64,000 nucleotides of DNA, taken from Amycolatopsis sp. 2-15 (lineage in GTDB: Bacteria > Actinomycetota > Actinomycetes > Mycobacteriales > Pseudonocardiaceae). The stretch is taken from NCBI RefSeq assembly GCF_030285625.1, contig NZ_CP127294.1, positions 5,304,501 through 5,368,500 of the forward strand, written 5' to 3'. The notes beneath the pieces were generated by a model. It worked only from the letters and a program-made list of their open reading frames with translations, was not told the DNA's origin and did no database searches. Position 1 is the stretch's first letter; each line of letters opens with the position of its first letter. Shown piece by piece: positions 8,244-15,609 of this stretch. The translations under genes and the position numbers were made by a program.

Positions 8244-9392
8244 TCAGAAGCCCAGCGAGCGGCCGATGATCTCTTTCATGACCTCGGTGGTGCCCGCGTA
8301 GATGGTCTGGATCCGGCTGTCGGTCCAGGCCCGGGCGATGGGGTACTCGGCCATGTAGCCGTAGCCGCCGTGCAGCTGCACCCCGCGGTCGACGACGCGC
8401 TGGCACAGCTCGGTGGTCCACCACTTCGCCTGCGCCGCCTCGACGGCGTCCAGCTCGCCACGGCTGTGGGCGAGCAGCAGCCGGTCGACGTAGGACTGCG
8501 CGATCTCGGTCTCGGTTTTCATCTCGGCCAGCACGAACCGGTTGTGCTGGAACGAACCGATGGGGCTGCCGAACGCCTCGCGGCTCTTCGCGTACTCCGC
8601 GCACAGCTCGTAGGCCCGGCGTGCCTGCGCGGTGGCCTGCACGGCGACGGCGAGGCGCTCCTGGCTGAGGTGGTTCATCATCAGGTAGAAGCCGCGGCCC
8701 TCCTCGCCGAGAAGGTTGGCCGCCGGCACGCGGACGTCGTCGAAGAACAGCTCGGCCGTGTCGGCCGCGTGCTGCCCGACCTTGGCCAGCTTCGCGCCGC
8801 GGCGGAAGCCCGCGCGGTCGGCCTCGACGACCAGCAGCGAGATGCCCTTGCGGCCCGCCGCGGGGTCGGTTTTCACCGCGGTGATGACGAGGTCGGCGTT
8901 GAGGGCGTTGGTGATGAAGGTCTTGGTGCCGTTGACGACGTAGTGCTCGCCGTCGCGCACGGCCCGCGTGGTGATCGCGGCGACGTCGGAACCCGCGCCG
9001 GGTTCGGTCATCGCCAGCGCGAGAATGGCCTCGCCGGCGACCACGCCGGGCAGCCAGCGGGCGGCTTGCTCGGGGGTGCAGTGGTCCACGAGGTAGGGCA
9101 ACGCGATGTCGGCCTGCAGGGACAAGCCGAGCCCCGCGCCCAAGACATCCGCGGCGCCCAGCTCCTCGTTGAGGATGGCGTTGAAGCGGAAGTCCGCGTT
9201 GCCGCCTCCGCCGTGCTCCTCGGGTGCGGAGATGCCGAGCAGCCCGACTTTCCCGGCGGCGCGGAACAGCTCGCGGTCGACGCGGCCGGCGGCTTCCCAC
9301 CGTTCGCGGTGCGGAACCACCTCGGTCGCCACGAACCGCCGGACGCTGTCCCGGTACGCCTCGTGCTCGGCGTCGTACACCGCGCGCTGCAC
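8244..9392 (-). CDS. Acyl-CoA dehydrogenase
   Basis: A 382-aa FAD enzyme introducing an alpha,beta double bond into an acyl-CoA. The FAD/substrate signature LALAMTEPGAGSDVAAITT is present, as is the C-terminal signature LHGGYGYMAEYPIARAWTDSRIQTIYAGTTEVMKEII. In that family glutamate in the GTTE(V/I) context or a nearby glycine-rich segment positions the catalytic base. The GTG start gives the usual family length. A weaker version of the regulon motif (CTACC...TTTGGT) lies upstream at 9426-9445. With the carboxylase and hydratase it completes a beta-oxidation-like set. Confidence 0.93.
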   Translation of the reverse strand: MQRAVYDAEHEAYRDSVRRFVATEVVPHRERWEAAGRVDRELFRAAGKVGLLGISAPEEHGGGGNADFRFNAILNEELGAADVLGAGLGLSLQADIALPYLVDHCTPEQAARWLPGVVAGEAILALAMTEPGAGSDVAAITTRAVRDGEHYVVNGTKTFITNALNADLVITAVKTDPAAGRKGISLLVVEADRAGFRRGAKLAKVGQHAADTAELFFDDVRVPAANLLGEEGRGFYLMMNHLSQERLAVAVQATAQARRAYELCAEYAKSREAFGSPIGSFQHNRFVLAEMKTETEIAQSYVDRLLLAHSRGELDAVEAAQAKWWTTELCQRVVDRGVQLHGGYGYMAEYPIARAWTDSRIQTIYAGTTEVMKEIIGRSLGF

Positions 9393-9425
9393 CGCCCCAC
9401 CCCGCTTCTATCGGCTGGGGCGAAA

Positions 9426-9447
9426 CTACCTGACGTCTGTTTGGTGA
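9426..9447 (-). promoter_or_regulatory. Weak candidate operator before the acyl-CoA dehydrogenase
   Basis: CTACC (9426-9430) and TTTGGTGA (9440-9447) resemble the half-sites at 8171-8190, but the spacing between them is 14 rather than 10 bases. It may be a degenerate site of the same regulator or chance similarity. Confidence 0.25.
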
Positions 9448-9644
9448 GTAAAGCCGTGAGCTGCCGGCGGGGACGAGCGGGGTAGGCGGGCCGGTGTTCC
9501 CACAACGAGAGCCCGCTTACCCCGCGCGCCTTCCGCCGCGAACTCGCCGAAGGTGCCCGAGCGCACCCGCGGCGGGGGATCCGCGGTGGCTCGCCGTCCG
9601 CGTCCGCGGCGCCCGGGGGAAAGCGGCGCGGATGCGGACGGGGG

Positions 9645-10403
9645 TCACTTCGTGGCGATCTTCTGCCCGACCAGGATCAGGTCGGCATTGGGGACGTACG
9701 CCGAGTTCAGCTGCTGCAGGTGCTGCCAGCCACCGGTGATGCCGATGCGCGCGGCGATGCCCGACAGGGTGTCGCCCGCGACGACGGTGTAGTCGCCGTT
9801 CGGGTTCGACCGCGTCGCGCCGGCCGTGGGCGTGCTCGTGACCTGCGGCTTGACCTGCTGCTTGACCTGCGGCTTCGCCTTGGCCTTGAGCTTGGTCTTC
9901 GCCTCGGGCTTGGCCGCCTTGGCCTTGCTGTGGCTCTTGGCGGCGCCGCTGTCGGCGGACCCGGTGTTCAGCTGGCCCGAGAACGAGCCGAAGCCGGCCG
10001 GGCCGGAGCCCGTGCTGCACTCCCACGGCGCCGAACCCGACTTGGCGTAGATCCGGTCCGCGACGACCTGCTGCTGGGCGGGGGAGGCCTTGTCCGCGGT
10101 CGGGGCGAACTGGCCGCCACCGTTCGCGAGCCAGGTCTTGGTCACGATCTGGAACAGTCCGGCCGGGCGTCCGGCGCGCTGGCCGGCCGCGGTGTTGTTG
10201 ACCGCGGTCGGGTTGCCGGAGCTCTCGCACTTGACCAGTCCGGCCTGCCCGGGGAAGGCGTTGGCCGGGCCGGCGCCGACGAGGCTGATGCCGCCGAGCG
10301 TGGCGCCCGCGAGAGCCGCGGTCGCGCCGGTGCGTTTCAGGACGGTTTTGGTGTGGCTCGGTTTGCTGTGTCGCCCCACGGGGGTGGGCTCCTTCTTTTT
10401 CAC
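9645..10403 (-). CDS. Secreted transglycosylase-like (Rpf-type) protein with LysM domain
   Basis: A 252-aa exported cell-wall enzyme. A twin-basic N-region and hydrophobic stretch end in an ANA-type signal peptidase site at about residue 49 (VGAGPANA). The next domain (VKCESSGNPTAV... AGLFQIVTKTWLANGG) matches the resuscitation-promoting-factor/lysozyme-like fold, with the glutamate of CESSGN as the expected catalytic acid. A long lysine/alanine/proline linker follows (KAKAAKPEAKTKLKAKAK). The C-terminal LysM (DYTVVAGDTLSGIAARIG) binds peptidoglycan. The protein would cleave glycan strands during growth or spore outgrowth. No riboswitch of the ydaO type could be recognised upstream. Confidence 0.9.
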   Translation of the reverse strand: MKKKEPTPVGRHSKPSHTKTVLKRTGATAALAGATLGGISLVGAGPANAFPGQAGLVKCESSGNPTAVNNTAAGQRAGRPAGLFQIVTKTWLANGGGQFAPTADKASPAQQQVVADRIYAKSGSAPWECSTGSGPAGFGSFSGQLNTGSADSGAAKSHSKAKAAKPEAKTKLKAKAKPQVKQQVKPQVTSTPTAGATRSNPNGDYTVVAGDTLSGIAARIGITGGWQHLQQLNSAYVPNADLILVGQKIATK

Positions 10404-10821
10404 ACCGCACGCCCGGCTCCGCGCCCGGGGAGGGGCGGCGTCTGCCGGAGTCTCGCGGTGGCTTCCGGCCGCTGATCCTCGGGGGTGGATCGCAGGTCAC
10501 CGCGAAAGCACGAGCAGGTTAAGAACAAGCAACGACATGTGTACAGAGTCCGTGGGAAGCGACACAGATCATCTGGTGGCGTAGTGACGGCGCGACGGTG
10601 CGTCAGGTCAAGTCGGCGTAAGTCGGAAAGTAGATCTTGGCTCAACCGCAGGGAAATCCTTGCGGTGAAGCCTCGGTTCGGCGCGGAACCGGTCACGGCG
10701 AAAAATTTCCCACCCGGCGATCAGTTCGCCAGTCGGCACTAGTTTTCGCGGTCCGCGCGTCACGGTTCGACAGTTCGCGAAACCCCAGCGCGCGCGGTGG
10801 ATCTTGCGCCATGCTGATCGC
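10404..10821. other. Intergenic region, structured
   Basis: This 418-base gap separates the divergent Rpf-like and nitroreductase genes. It contains three stem-loop-capable sequences between 10639 and 10782, described separately. No open frame with actinomycete codon bias was found. Confidence 0.5.
10639..10782 (+). other. Candidate structured RNA leader or small RNA (three stem-loops)
   Basis: Hairpin 1 (10639-10672) pairs GGCT/AGCC, then ACCGCA/TGCGGT, across a symmetric 2x2 internal loop with a 10-base loop. Hairpin 2 (10674-10691) pairs CGGTTC/GAACCG around six bases. A longer-range stem pairs TTTCGCG (10744-10750) with CGCGAAA (10776-10782). The group lies 40-180 bases before the nitroreductase start on the same strand. 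No known riboswitch consensus is recognised. Confidence 0.3.
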
Positions 10822-11427
10822 ATGGAGTTCTCCGAGGTTCTGCGCCACCGGCGGATGGTCCGGGCCTACCGGCCCGATCCCGTGCCCGAAGACGTCCTGC
10901 GCCGCCTGGTGCGCGTGGTCCGCCGCGCGCCGAGTGCCGGTTTCAGCCAGGGGCACCGGCTCGCGGTGATCACGGCACGAGACGTCCGCGCCCGGATCGC
11001 CGAAATCGCCGAGCAGCCCTACCTCGCCCTCGGCCTCCCGGCGTGGATCTCCGAGGCACCCGTGCACATCGCCGTCGGGATTCGCGAGGCGTCCTACCAC
11101 GAGCGCTACCAGGAAGCCGACAAAACCGACGAAGACGGCGCCGAAGGTGAATGGACCGTCCCGTACTGGTGGTTCGACAGCGGCGCGCTGCTGTCGCTGC
11201 TGCAGCTCGCCGCCACCGACGAGGGCCTCGCCACGGGCTTCTTCGGCCCCGGCGAGCGAGACCAGTTCGCGGCGGTCCACGCCCTCACCGGCTTCCCCGA
11301 AGACGTCGCGCTGACGGGAGTCCTGACGCTCGGCTACTCGGCCGAAGATCCGGCCGCGCCGCCGAGCGGCAGTGCGGGAAAGCGCCGGAAGCTGCCGCTG
11401 GACGAGCTGATCACCTGGCGGACCTGA
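10822..11427 (+). CDS. Nitroreductase family protein
   Basis: A 201-aa FMN-dependent nitroreductase-fold protein. The ATG at 10822 is chosen because MEFSEVLRHRRMVRAYRPDPVP is the usual family opening, although the frame extends to a TTG 18 bases earlier. The conserved RR.xR..Y and PSAGFSQGHRLAV segments bind FMN. The middle (ALLSLLQLAATDEGLATGFFGPG) matches the dimer core and the GVLTLGY strand is typical. Members reduce nitro compounds, quinones or F420-like substrates with NAD(P)H. No neighbour indicates the substrate. It is convergent with the SDR downstream, with only four bases between the stop codons. Confidence 0.88.
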   Translation: MEFSEVLRHRRMVRAYRPDPVPEDVLRRLVRVVRRAPSAGFSQGHRLAVITARDVRARIAEIAEQPYLALGLPAWISEAPVHIAVGIREASYHERYQEADKTDEDGAEGEWTVPYWWFDSGALLSLLQLAATDEGLATGFFGPGERDQFAAVHALTGFPEDVALTGVLTLGYSAEDPAAPPSGSAGKRRKLPLDELITWRT

Positions 11428-11431
11428 GCCG

Positions 11432-12160
11432 TCAGGTCAGGTTCAGGCCGCCGTCGACGGTCAGCACGGCGCCGGTCGTGTACGGGCTGTTCAGCAGGCT
11501 CAGCACGGCGGCCGCCGCGTCTTCGGGCGCGCCCAGCCGGCCCAGCGGAGCCCGCTCGTCCACCGCGTCGCGCAGGTCGGTCCAATCGTGGGTGAGCGGG
11601 GTGTCGATGTAGCCGGGGGCGATCGCGTTGACGCGGATTTCCGGCGCCAGCGCGACCGCGAGCAGCTTGGTCAGATGGATCAGCCCGGCTTTGCTGACCG
11701 CGTAGGGGATCGAGCTGCCGCTCACGGTGAGCCCGGCCACCGACGCCACGTTGACGATCGCGCCGCGAGTGGCGCGCAACGCGGGCGCGGCGGCGCGCGA
11801 GAGGTGCCACGGACCGAGCAGGTTGACGCCGAGAACCCGGTGCCACCACTCGTCCGGCACGGCGTCGAGGTCCCGGTGCGGGATCTGGCGCGCGATGCCG
11901 GCGTTGTTCACGACCACGTCGAGCCGGCCCCATCGCTCGACGGCCGCGGCCACCAGCTTCGGCGCCACCTCGGGGTCGGAGATGTCGCCGTCGACGTACC
12001 CGGTGTCCGGAAGCTCCGCGACGAGCGCTTCGCCCGCCTCGGGTTTGCCGAAGTCGTGCACCACGACGCGGTGCCCCTGCCCGGCCAGCGCGCGGCACAC
12101 GGCGGCGCCGATCCCCCCGGCCGCGCCGGTCACCAGCGCGACCGGGCTCTTCGTCGTCAC
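11432..12160 (-). CDS. SDR family oxidoreductase
   Basis: A 242-aa classical short-chain dehydrogenase. The cofactor loop is VTGAAGGIGAAVC (TGxxxGIG), VVNNAGIA is the NNAG motif, the catalytic Ser lies in VNVASVAG, and YAVSKAGL supplies Tyr and Lys. The C-terminal TTGAVLTVDGGLNL is the standard end of FabG-like members. The VVHDFG sequence after the cofactor loop suggests NAD rather than NADP preference, which is weak evidence. It lies divergently from the TetR gene at 12240, and the shared 80-base gap contains a perfect palindrome, so this SDR is a likely target of that regulator. Confidence 0.92.
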   Translation of the reverse strand: MTTKSPVALVTGAAGGIGAAVCRALAGQGHRVVVHDFGKPEAGEALVAELPDTGYVDGDISDPEVAPKLVAAAVERWGRLDVVVNNAGIARQIPHRDLDAVPDEWWHRVLGVNLLGPWHLSRAAAPALRATRGAIVNVASVAGLTVSGSSIPYAVSKAGLIHLTKLLAVALAPEIRVNAIAPGYIDTPLTHDWTDLRDAVDERAPLGRLGAPEDAAAAVLSLLNSPYTTGAVLTVDGGLNLT

Positions 12161-12203
12161 GTGCCGGCCCTCCTTCGTTCTCGTCCATAGTAGTGCGCCG
12201 TCT

Positions 12204-12226
12204 ATTGACTGACTTGGTCAGTCAAT
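12204..12226. promoter_or_regulatory. Perfect palindromic operator between SDR and TetR genes
   Basis: Two perfect 10-base arms, ATTGACTGAC (12204-12213) and GTCAGTCAAT (12217-12226), flank the spacer TTG. The palindrome sits 44 bases before the SDR start and 13 bases before the TetR GTG. It is well placed for a dimeric repressor to control both divergent genes. Confidence 0.75.
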
Positions 12227-12239
12227 CAATACTGGGCTC

Positions 12240-12938
12240 GTGCGAGGGAGAGTGCCGGCACGGCCGGTGGGGGAGATCGCCGAGGCAGCGGCCCGGGTGT
12301 TCATGGCCAAGGGCTACCAGGCGGCCGGGGTGTCCGACGTGTCCGCGGCCCTCGGCCTGAGCCACGGCGCGGTCTATACCTACGCCAAGAGCAAGGAAGC
12401 GTTGCTGTACCTGGCTTTGCTGCGCCTGATCCGGCCGGAAGCCCTGGAAGACTTGACCACCCCGGTCCCCACGCCGACGCCGGAGGAGATCGTCGCGCTG
12501 ATCGACGGCTGGGCCGCCGACGACAGCGGCCTCTCCGCGCTGGCCGCGTCCGCCGGCCGCCGGCAGCGACCCGTCGCCGACGAACTCGGTGCGATCGTCG
12601 ACGAGCTCTACGGCTTCATCGAACGCAACCGCCACCTGCTCGCCCTCGTCGAACGATGCGCGGCCGACCTGCCCGAGCTCGCGCAGTACTACTTCGTCCA
12701 ACGGCGCCGGGGCATGCTCGACACCCTCGCCGACTACCTCACCCGGCGCATCCGCTCCGGCGCGCTGGACCCCGTCCCCGACGTCCCGGCCGCGGCGCGC
12801 TTCATCGTCGAAACCATCGCGTGGTTCGCCTGGCACCGCCTCGGCGACCCCGACTCCACCCGCCTCGACGACGACGCCTGCCGGGCCACCGTGCGCCATC
12901 TCGTACTGGCCGCGTTCGTGCCCCGTCCCTCGTCCTGA
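12240..12938 (+). CDS. TetR family transcriptional regulator
   Basis: A 232-aa repressor with N-terminal HTH: EIAEAAARVFMAKGYQAAGVSDVSAALGLSHGAVYTYAKSKEALL. The GTG start is only 13 bases after the palindrome, so the transcript may be nearly leaderless. The C-terminal ligand domain has no recognisable specificity. The divergent SDR gene is the obvious target. Its last codons lie in the first copy of a roughly 91-bp direct repeat whose second copy precedes the glycosyltransferase, so its 3' end has been duplicated downstream. Confidence 0.92.
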   Translation: MRGRVPARPVGEIAEAAARVFMAKGYQAAGVSDVSAALGLSHGAVYTYAKSKEALLYLALLRLIRPEALEDLTTPVPTPTPEEIVALIDGWAADDSGLSALAASAGRRQRPVADELGAIVDELYGFIERNRHLLALVERCAADLPELAQYYFVQRRRGMLDTLADYLTRRIRSGALDPVPDVPAAARFIVETIAWFAWHRLGDPDSTRLDDDACRATVRHLVLAAFVPRPSS

Positions 12939-13124
12939 CCGGAAGGCGAGAAGCCATGCACGACAAGGGAAAGCTCGAAACGGACAGACCGGCCGGCCAC
13001 GTCTGCCGGGCCAAGGTTCGCCCTGTGGCGCCGGCCGCGTTCGTAATCCCGTCCCCTGTCCTGTCCGGAAGGCGAGAAGGCATGCACGACACGGGAAAAC
13101 TCGAAACCGACAGACCGGCCGGCC
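12908..13124. repeat. Imperfect tandem direct repeat of about 91 bp, period 126 bp
   Basis: Copy 1 (12908-12998) spans the TetR 3' end, a GGAAGGCGAGAAG ribosome site and an ATG followed by MHDKGKLETDRPAG. Copy 2 (13033-13124) repeats this with a few substitutions and a one-base indel, giving MHDTGKLETDRPAG. The ATGs are exactly 126 bases (42 codons) apart and in frame, so the duplication preserved the reading frame of the glycosyltransferase. Confidence 0.9.
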
Positions 13125-14572
13125 GAGCCGAACGGCTGGCGTGGCGCCCGCTACTGGCGGTGGTCGCCGTGGCCGGTGCGGTGCATCTGGCGGTGGCGGC
13201 GCGCTTCGGCTGGCACCGTGACGAGTTCTACTACGTCGTCGCCGGTCGGCACCTCGCGTGGGGCTACCCCGACCAGCCGCCGCTGACGCCGCTGCTGGCG
13301 CGGCTGGCCGCCGATCTGCCCGGCGGGGTCCTGCCCCTGCGGCTGCTGGCGATCGCCGCGCAGCTGGGCTGCGTCCTGCTCGCCGCCAAGCTGGCGGCCG
13401 AGTTCGGCGGTCGCGCGCGGGCCCAGACGATCACGGCGGCGACGATCGCGGCGTGTCCCGTGTTCGTCGCGGGCTCGACGTTGTTCGGCACGACGGTGAC
13501 GGACCAGCTGGCCTGGGCCGCGGTGCTCGTCACGGTGGCGCGGGCGCTGCGGTCGGGCACCGTTCGCGCGTGGCTCCTCGCCGGCGCGGTGGCCGGGATC
13601 GGGCTGGAGAACAAGTTCACCGTCGGCGTGCTGCTGCTCGGCGTTGTCGTGGGGCTTGCCCTGTTCCGGCGCAGCGTGCTGCGGACGCCAGGACCGTGGC
13701 TGGCCGGTGCGCTGGCCGCGGTGCTCCTCGCGCCCAACGTGGTGTGGAACGCGCAGCACAGCTGGGCGCAGTTCCGCATGGCCGGCGTGCTCTCGGCCGA
13801 GCAGGGCGGGCCGCTCGGGGCGCTGCCGAACGTGCCGCTGCTGCTGTTGGTGCTCGCCGGTCCGCCGCTGATCGCCCTGTGGGTCTCCGGCGTGCGGTGG
13901 CTGGCCGAGGAGCGTGCTCACCGGTGGGTGCTCGTCGTCGCGGTGACCGCCCTGGTCGTGTTCACCGCGGGCGGCGGCAAGAGCTACTACGCGGCGCCGG
14001 CCTTGCTCGGGCTGTTCGCCGCCGGCGGGGTGTGGGCCGAAACCCGGGCCGCCCTCACCCCACGGCGATGGCGGATCGCGATCGCCCTCTCGGCGGTGTT
14101 CGCGGTGCTGATCGGCCTGCCGGTGCTGCCGGTGAGCGCGGAACGCGTGTTCGCCTCGGTCAACCCGCAGCTGGTGGAGACCTACGGCTGGCCCGACTTC
14201 GTCCACCAGGTCACCGCCGTCGCCGACACCCTGCCGCCCGGCTCCAGCGTCTTCACCAGCAACTACGGCGAAGCCGGCGCCCTGACCCTCCTCGGCCCCG
14301 ACGCGGGCCTGAGGCTGCCGGTTTCCAGTGCCCACAACGGTTATCTCCTGTGGGGCCCGCCCGCCGGCACCCCGGACACCGTGCTGTGCGTGGGGGAGTG
14401 GGGCCCGGACTACCTGCGCCGCTTCTGGTCCGACGTCCGCGAGATCGCACCCATCACCACGCCCGGCGGCGTTGCGAACGAAGAAACCACGAACCACGCG
14501 GCGATCTACCTGTGCCACCGACCCCACGGGACCTGGGCGCAGCTGTGGCCAGGGCTCAGCCATCTCGACTAA
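13082..14572 (+). CDS. Polytopic membrane glycosyltransferase (ArnT/PMT-like, GT39/GT83 type)
   Basis: A 496-aa integral membrane protein with about ten hydrophobic segments. FGWHRDEFYYVVAGRHLAWGYPDQPPLTPLLARL is the first extracytoplasmic loop with the acidic catalytic motif (RDE) typical of lipid-phosphate-sugar-dependent transferases of the ArnT/RgtA kind. It probably moves a sugar from a polyprenyl-phosphate donor to a cell-envelope acceptor. The ATG at 13082 is used here because the hydrophobic domain follows directly. An equally good ribosome site and in-frame ATG at 12956 could add 42 residues through the duplicated segment. The C-terminal soluble domain is short. Confidence 0.82.
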   Translation: MHDTGKLETDRPAGRAERLAWRPLLAVVAVAGAVHLAVAARFGWHRDEFYYVVAGRHLAWGYPDQPPLTPLLARLAADLPGGVLPLRLLAIAAQLGCVLLAAKLAAEFGGRARAQTITAATIAACPVFVAGSTLFGTTVTDQLAWAAVLVTVARALRSGTVRAWLLAGAVAGIGLENKFTVGVLLLGVVVGLALFRRSVLRTPGPWLAGALAAVLLAPNVVWNAQHSWAQFRMAGVLSAEQGGPLGALPNVPLLLLVLAGPPLIALWVSGVRWLAEERAHRWVLVVAVTALVVFTAGGGKSYYAAPALLGLFAAGGVWAETRAALTPRRWRIAIALSAVFAVLIGLPVLPVSAERVFASVNPQLVETYGWPDFVHQVTAVADTLPPGSSVFTSNYGEAGALTLLGPDAGLRLPVSSAHNGYLLWGPPAGTPDTVLCVGEWGPDYLRRFWSDVREIAPITTPGGVANEETTNHAAIYLCHRPHGTWAQLWPGLSHLD

Positions 14573-14695
14573 GTACTCGCGGCACCGCTCCGGCAGCGCA
14601 GACGCGCACTCCGTCCGCTCGGCCCGCCCGGTGCGGCCCAGGCTCACCACGTGCTTCTCCACCGTGCGGGGCGAGATGTGCAGGCTCACCGCGGC
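14573..14695 (-). pseudogene. Remnant of a LuxR-type HTH domain
   Basis: Translated on the minus strand this stretch gives AAVSLHISPRTVEKHVVSLG, which matches the recognition half of LuxR/NarL helix-turn-helix domains (xLxIsxRTVEkHv). It then runs into ASALPERCREYL with no remaining upstream receiver or ATP-binding part. Only about 40 codons survive, and it overlaps the end of the LysR gene. It is best read as a decayed regulator fragment left by a deletion. Confidence 0.55.
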
Positions 14696-15555
14696 CGTAC
14701 CTGGTCCAGAAACGCTTGCGCCGCAGGGGAAGGGTTGAACGAGCTCCACGCCAGGTACTCGATGCGGCTCGGGCCGTCGCTCACCGGAATCGTGCGCAGG
14801 TCCGCGTCGCCTGCGAGGACGAAGGGTGAGAGCAGGCTGACAGCGAGGTTGTGCCGGACGAGGTCGAGGATGAGAGTGGGGCTCATGGCCTCGAACGCGA
14901 CCTCGCGGTGGACGCCGGCGGCCTGGAAGGCGCGGTCGGAGGGGGCCCGGCCGGGGGTGCCGGCGGGGAAATCGACGAAGGTCTCGTCTGCCAGGTCAGC
15001 CAGTTTCAGCCGTCGGCGGTCCGCGAGGCGGTGGGTCGCGGACACGACAGCGACGAGGCGTTCGCGCGCGAGCTCGCGGGTGGCCACTCCCTTCGCCGAC
15101 GTGGGCTCGGGCAGGCCGAGGACAGCGACGTCGACGCTGCCCTCGGCGGTGGCCGCGATGAACTCGTCGCTGCCGCCGCTGTGGAGCCTGATGCGCACGG
15201 CCGGGTGCGCCCGGCGGTAATCGCCGAGTGCGGCGGGCAGATCGAGGCCGGTGACGGTCGGGATCACGCCGAGGGTGAGGGTGCCGCGGACCTGCCCGGT
15301 CGCGGCGGCGGCGTCCGCGACAGCGCGGTCCGCGGCTTCCAGACTCATGCGCGCGGCTGAGAGGAACGCCTCGCCCGCGGCGGTGAGGTCGACGCGGCGG
15401 CTCGTGCGCGCGAACAGCGTGAGGCCGAGCTCGGTCTCGAGGGCCTTGATCTGGTGGCTGAGCGCGGACTGCACGACGAAACAGCGTTCGGCGGCACGGG
15501 TGAAGCTGCACTCCTCGGCCACCGCGACGACGTAGCGCATCTGCTGAAGCTCCAT
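14686..15555 (-). CDS. LysR family transcriptional regulator
   Basis: A 289-aa LysR regulator. The ATG at 15555 (MELQQMRYVVAVAEECSFT) is preferred over an ATG 39 bases upstream because LysR proteins normally open with this helix. The HTH reads RAAERCFVVQSALSHQIKALETELGLTLFART. The co-inducer domain starts near residue 90 (GTLTLGVIPTVTGLDLPAAL). It is divergent from the EamA-type transporter gene with about 55-80 bases between them, the classic layout in which LysR activates its neighbour. The neighbour is now frameshifted, so its main target may be lost. Confidence 0.92.
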   Translation of the reverse strand: MELQQMRYVVAVAEECSFTRAAERCFVVQSALSHQIKALETELGLTLFARTSRRVDLTAAGEAFLSAARMSLEAADRAVADAAAATGQVRGTLTLGVIPTVTGLDLPAALGDYRRAHPAVRIRLHSGGSDEFIAATAEGSVDVAVLGLPEPTSAKGVATRELARERLVAVVSATHRLADRRRLKLADLADETFVDFPAGTPGRAPSDRAFQAAGVHREVAFEAMSPTLILDLVRHNLAVSLLSPFVLAGDADLRTIPVSDGPSRIEYLAWSSFNPSPAAQAFLDQVRPR

Positions 15556-15609
15556 GCACCGATTATTGCCGCTCATCGCTGCCATGACATCCATGTGTTG
15601 GACTCATCG

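Noticed and set aside
10404..10600. Possible c-di-AMP (ydaO-type) riboswitch before the Rpf-like gene, a common arrangement in actinomycetes.
   Set aside because: The conserved GGGGTGAATC and CAGCTAACC segments are absent from the leader on the minus strand.
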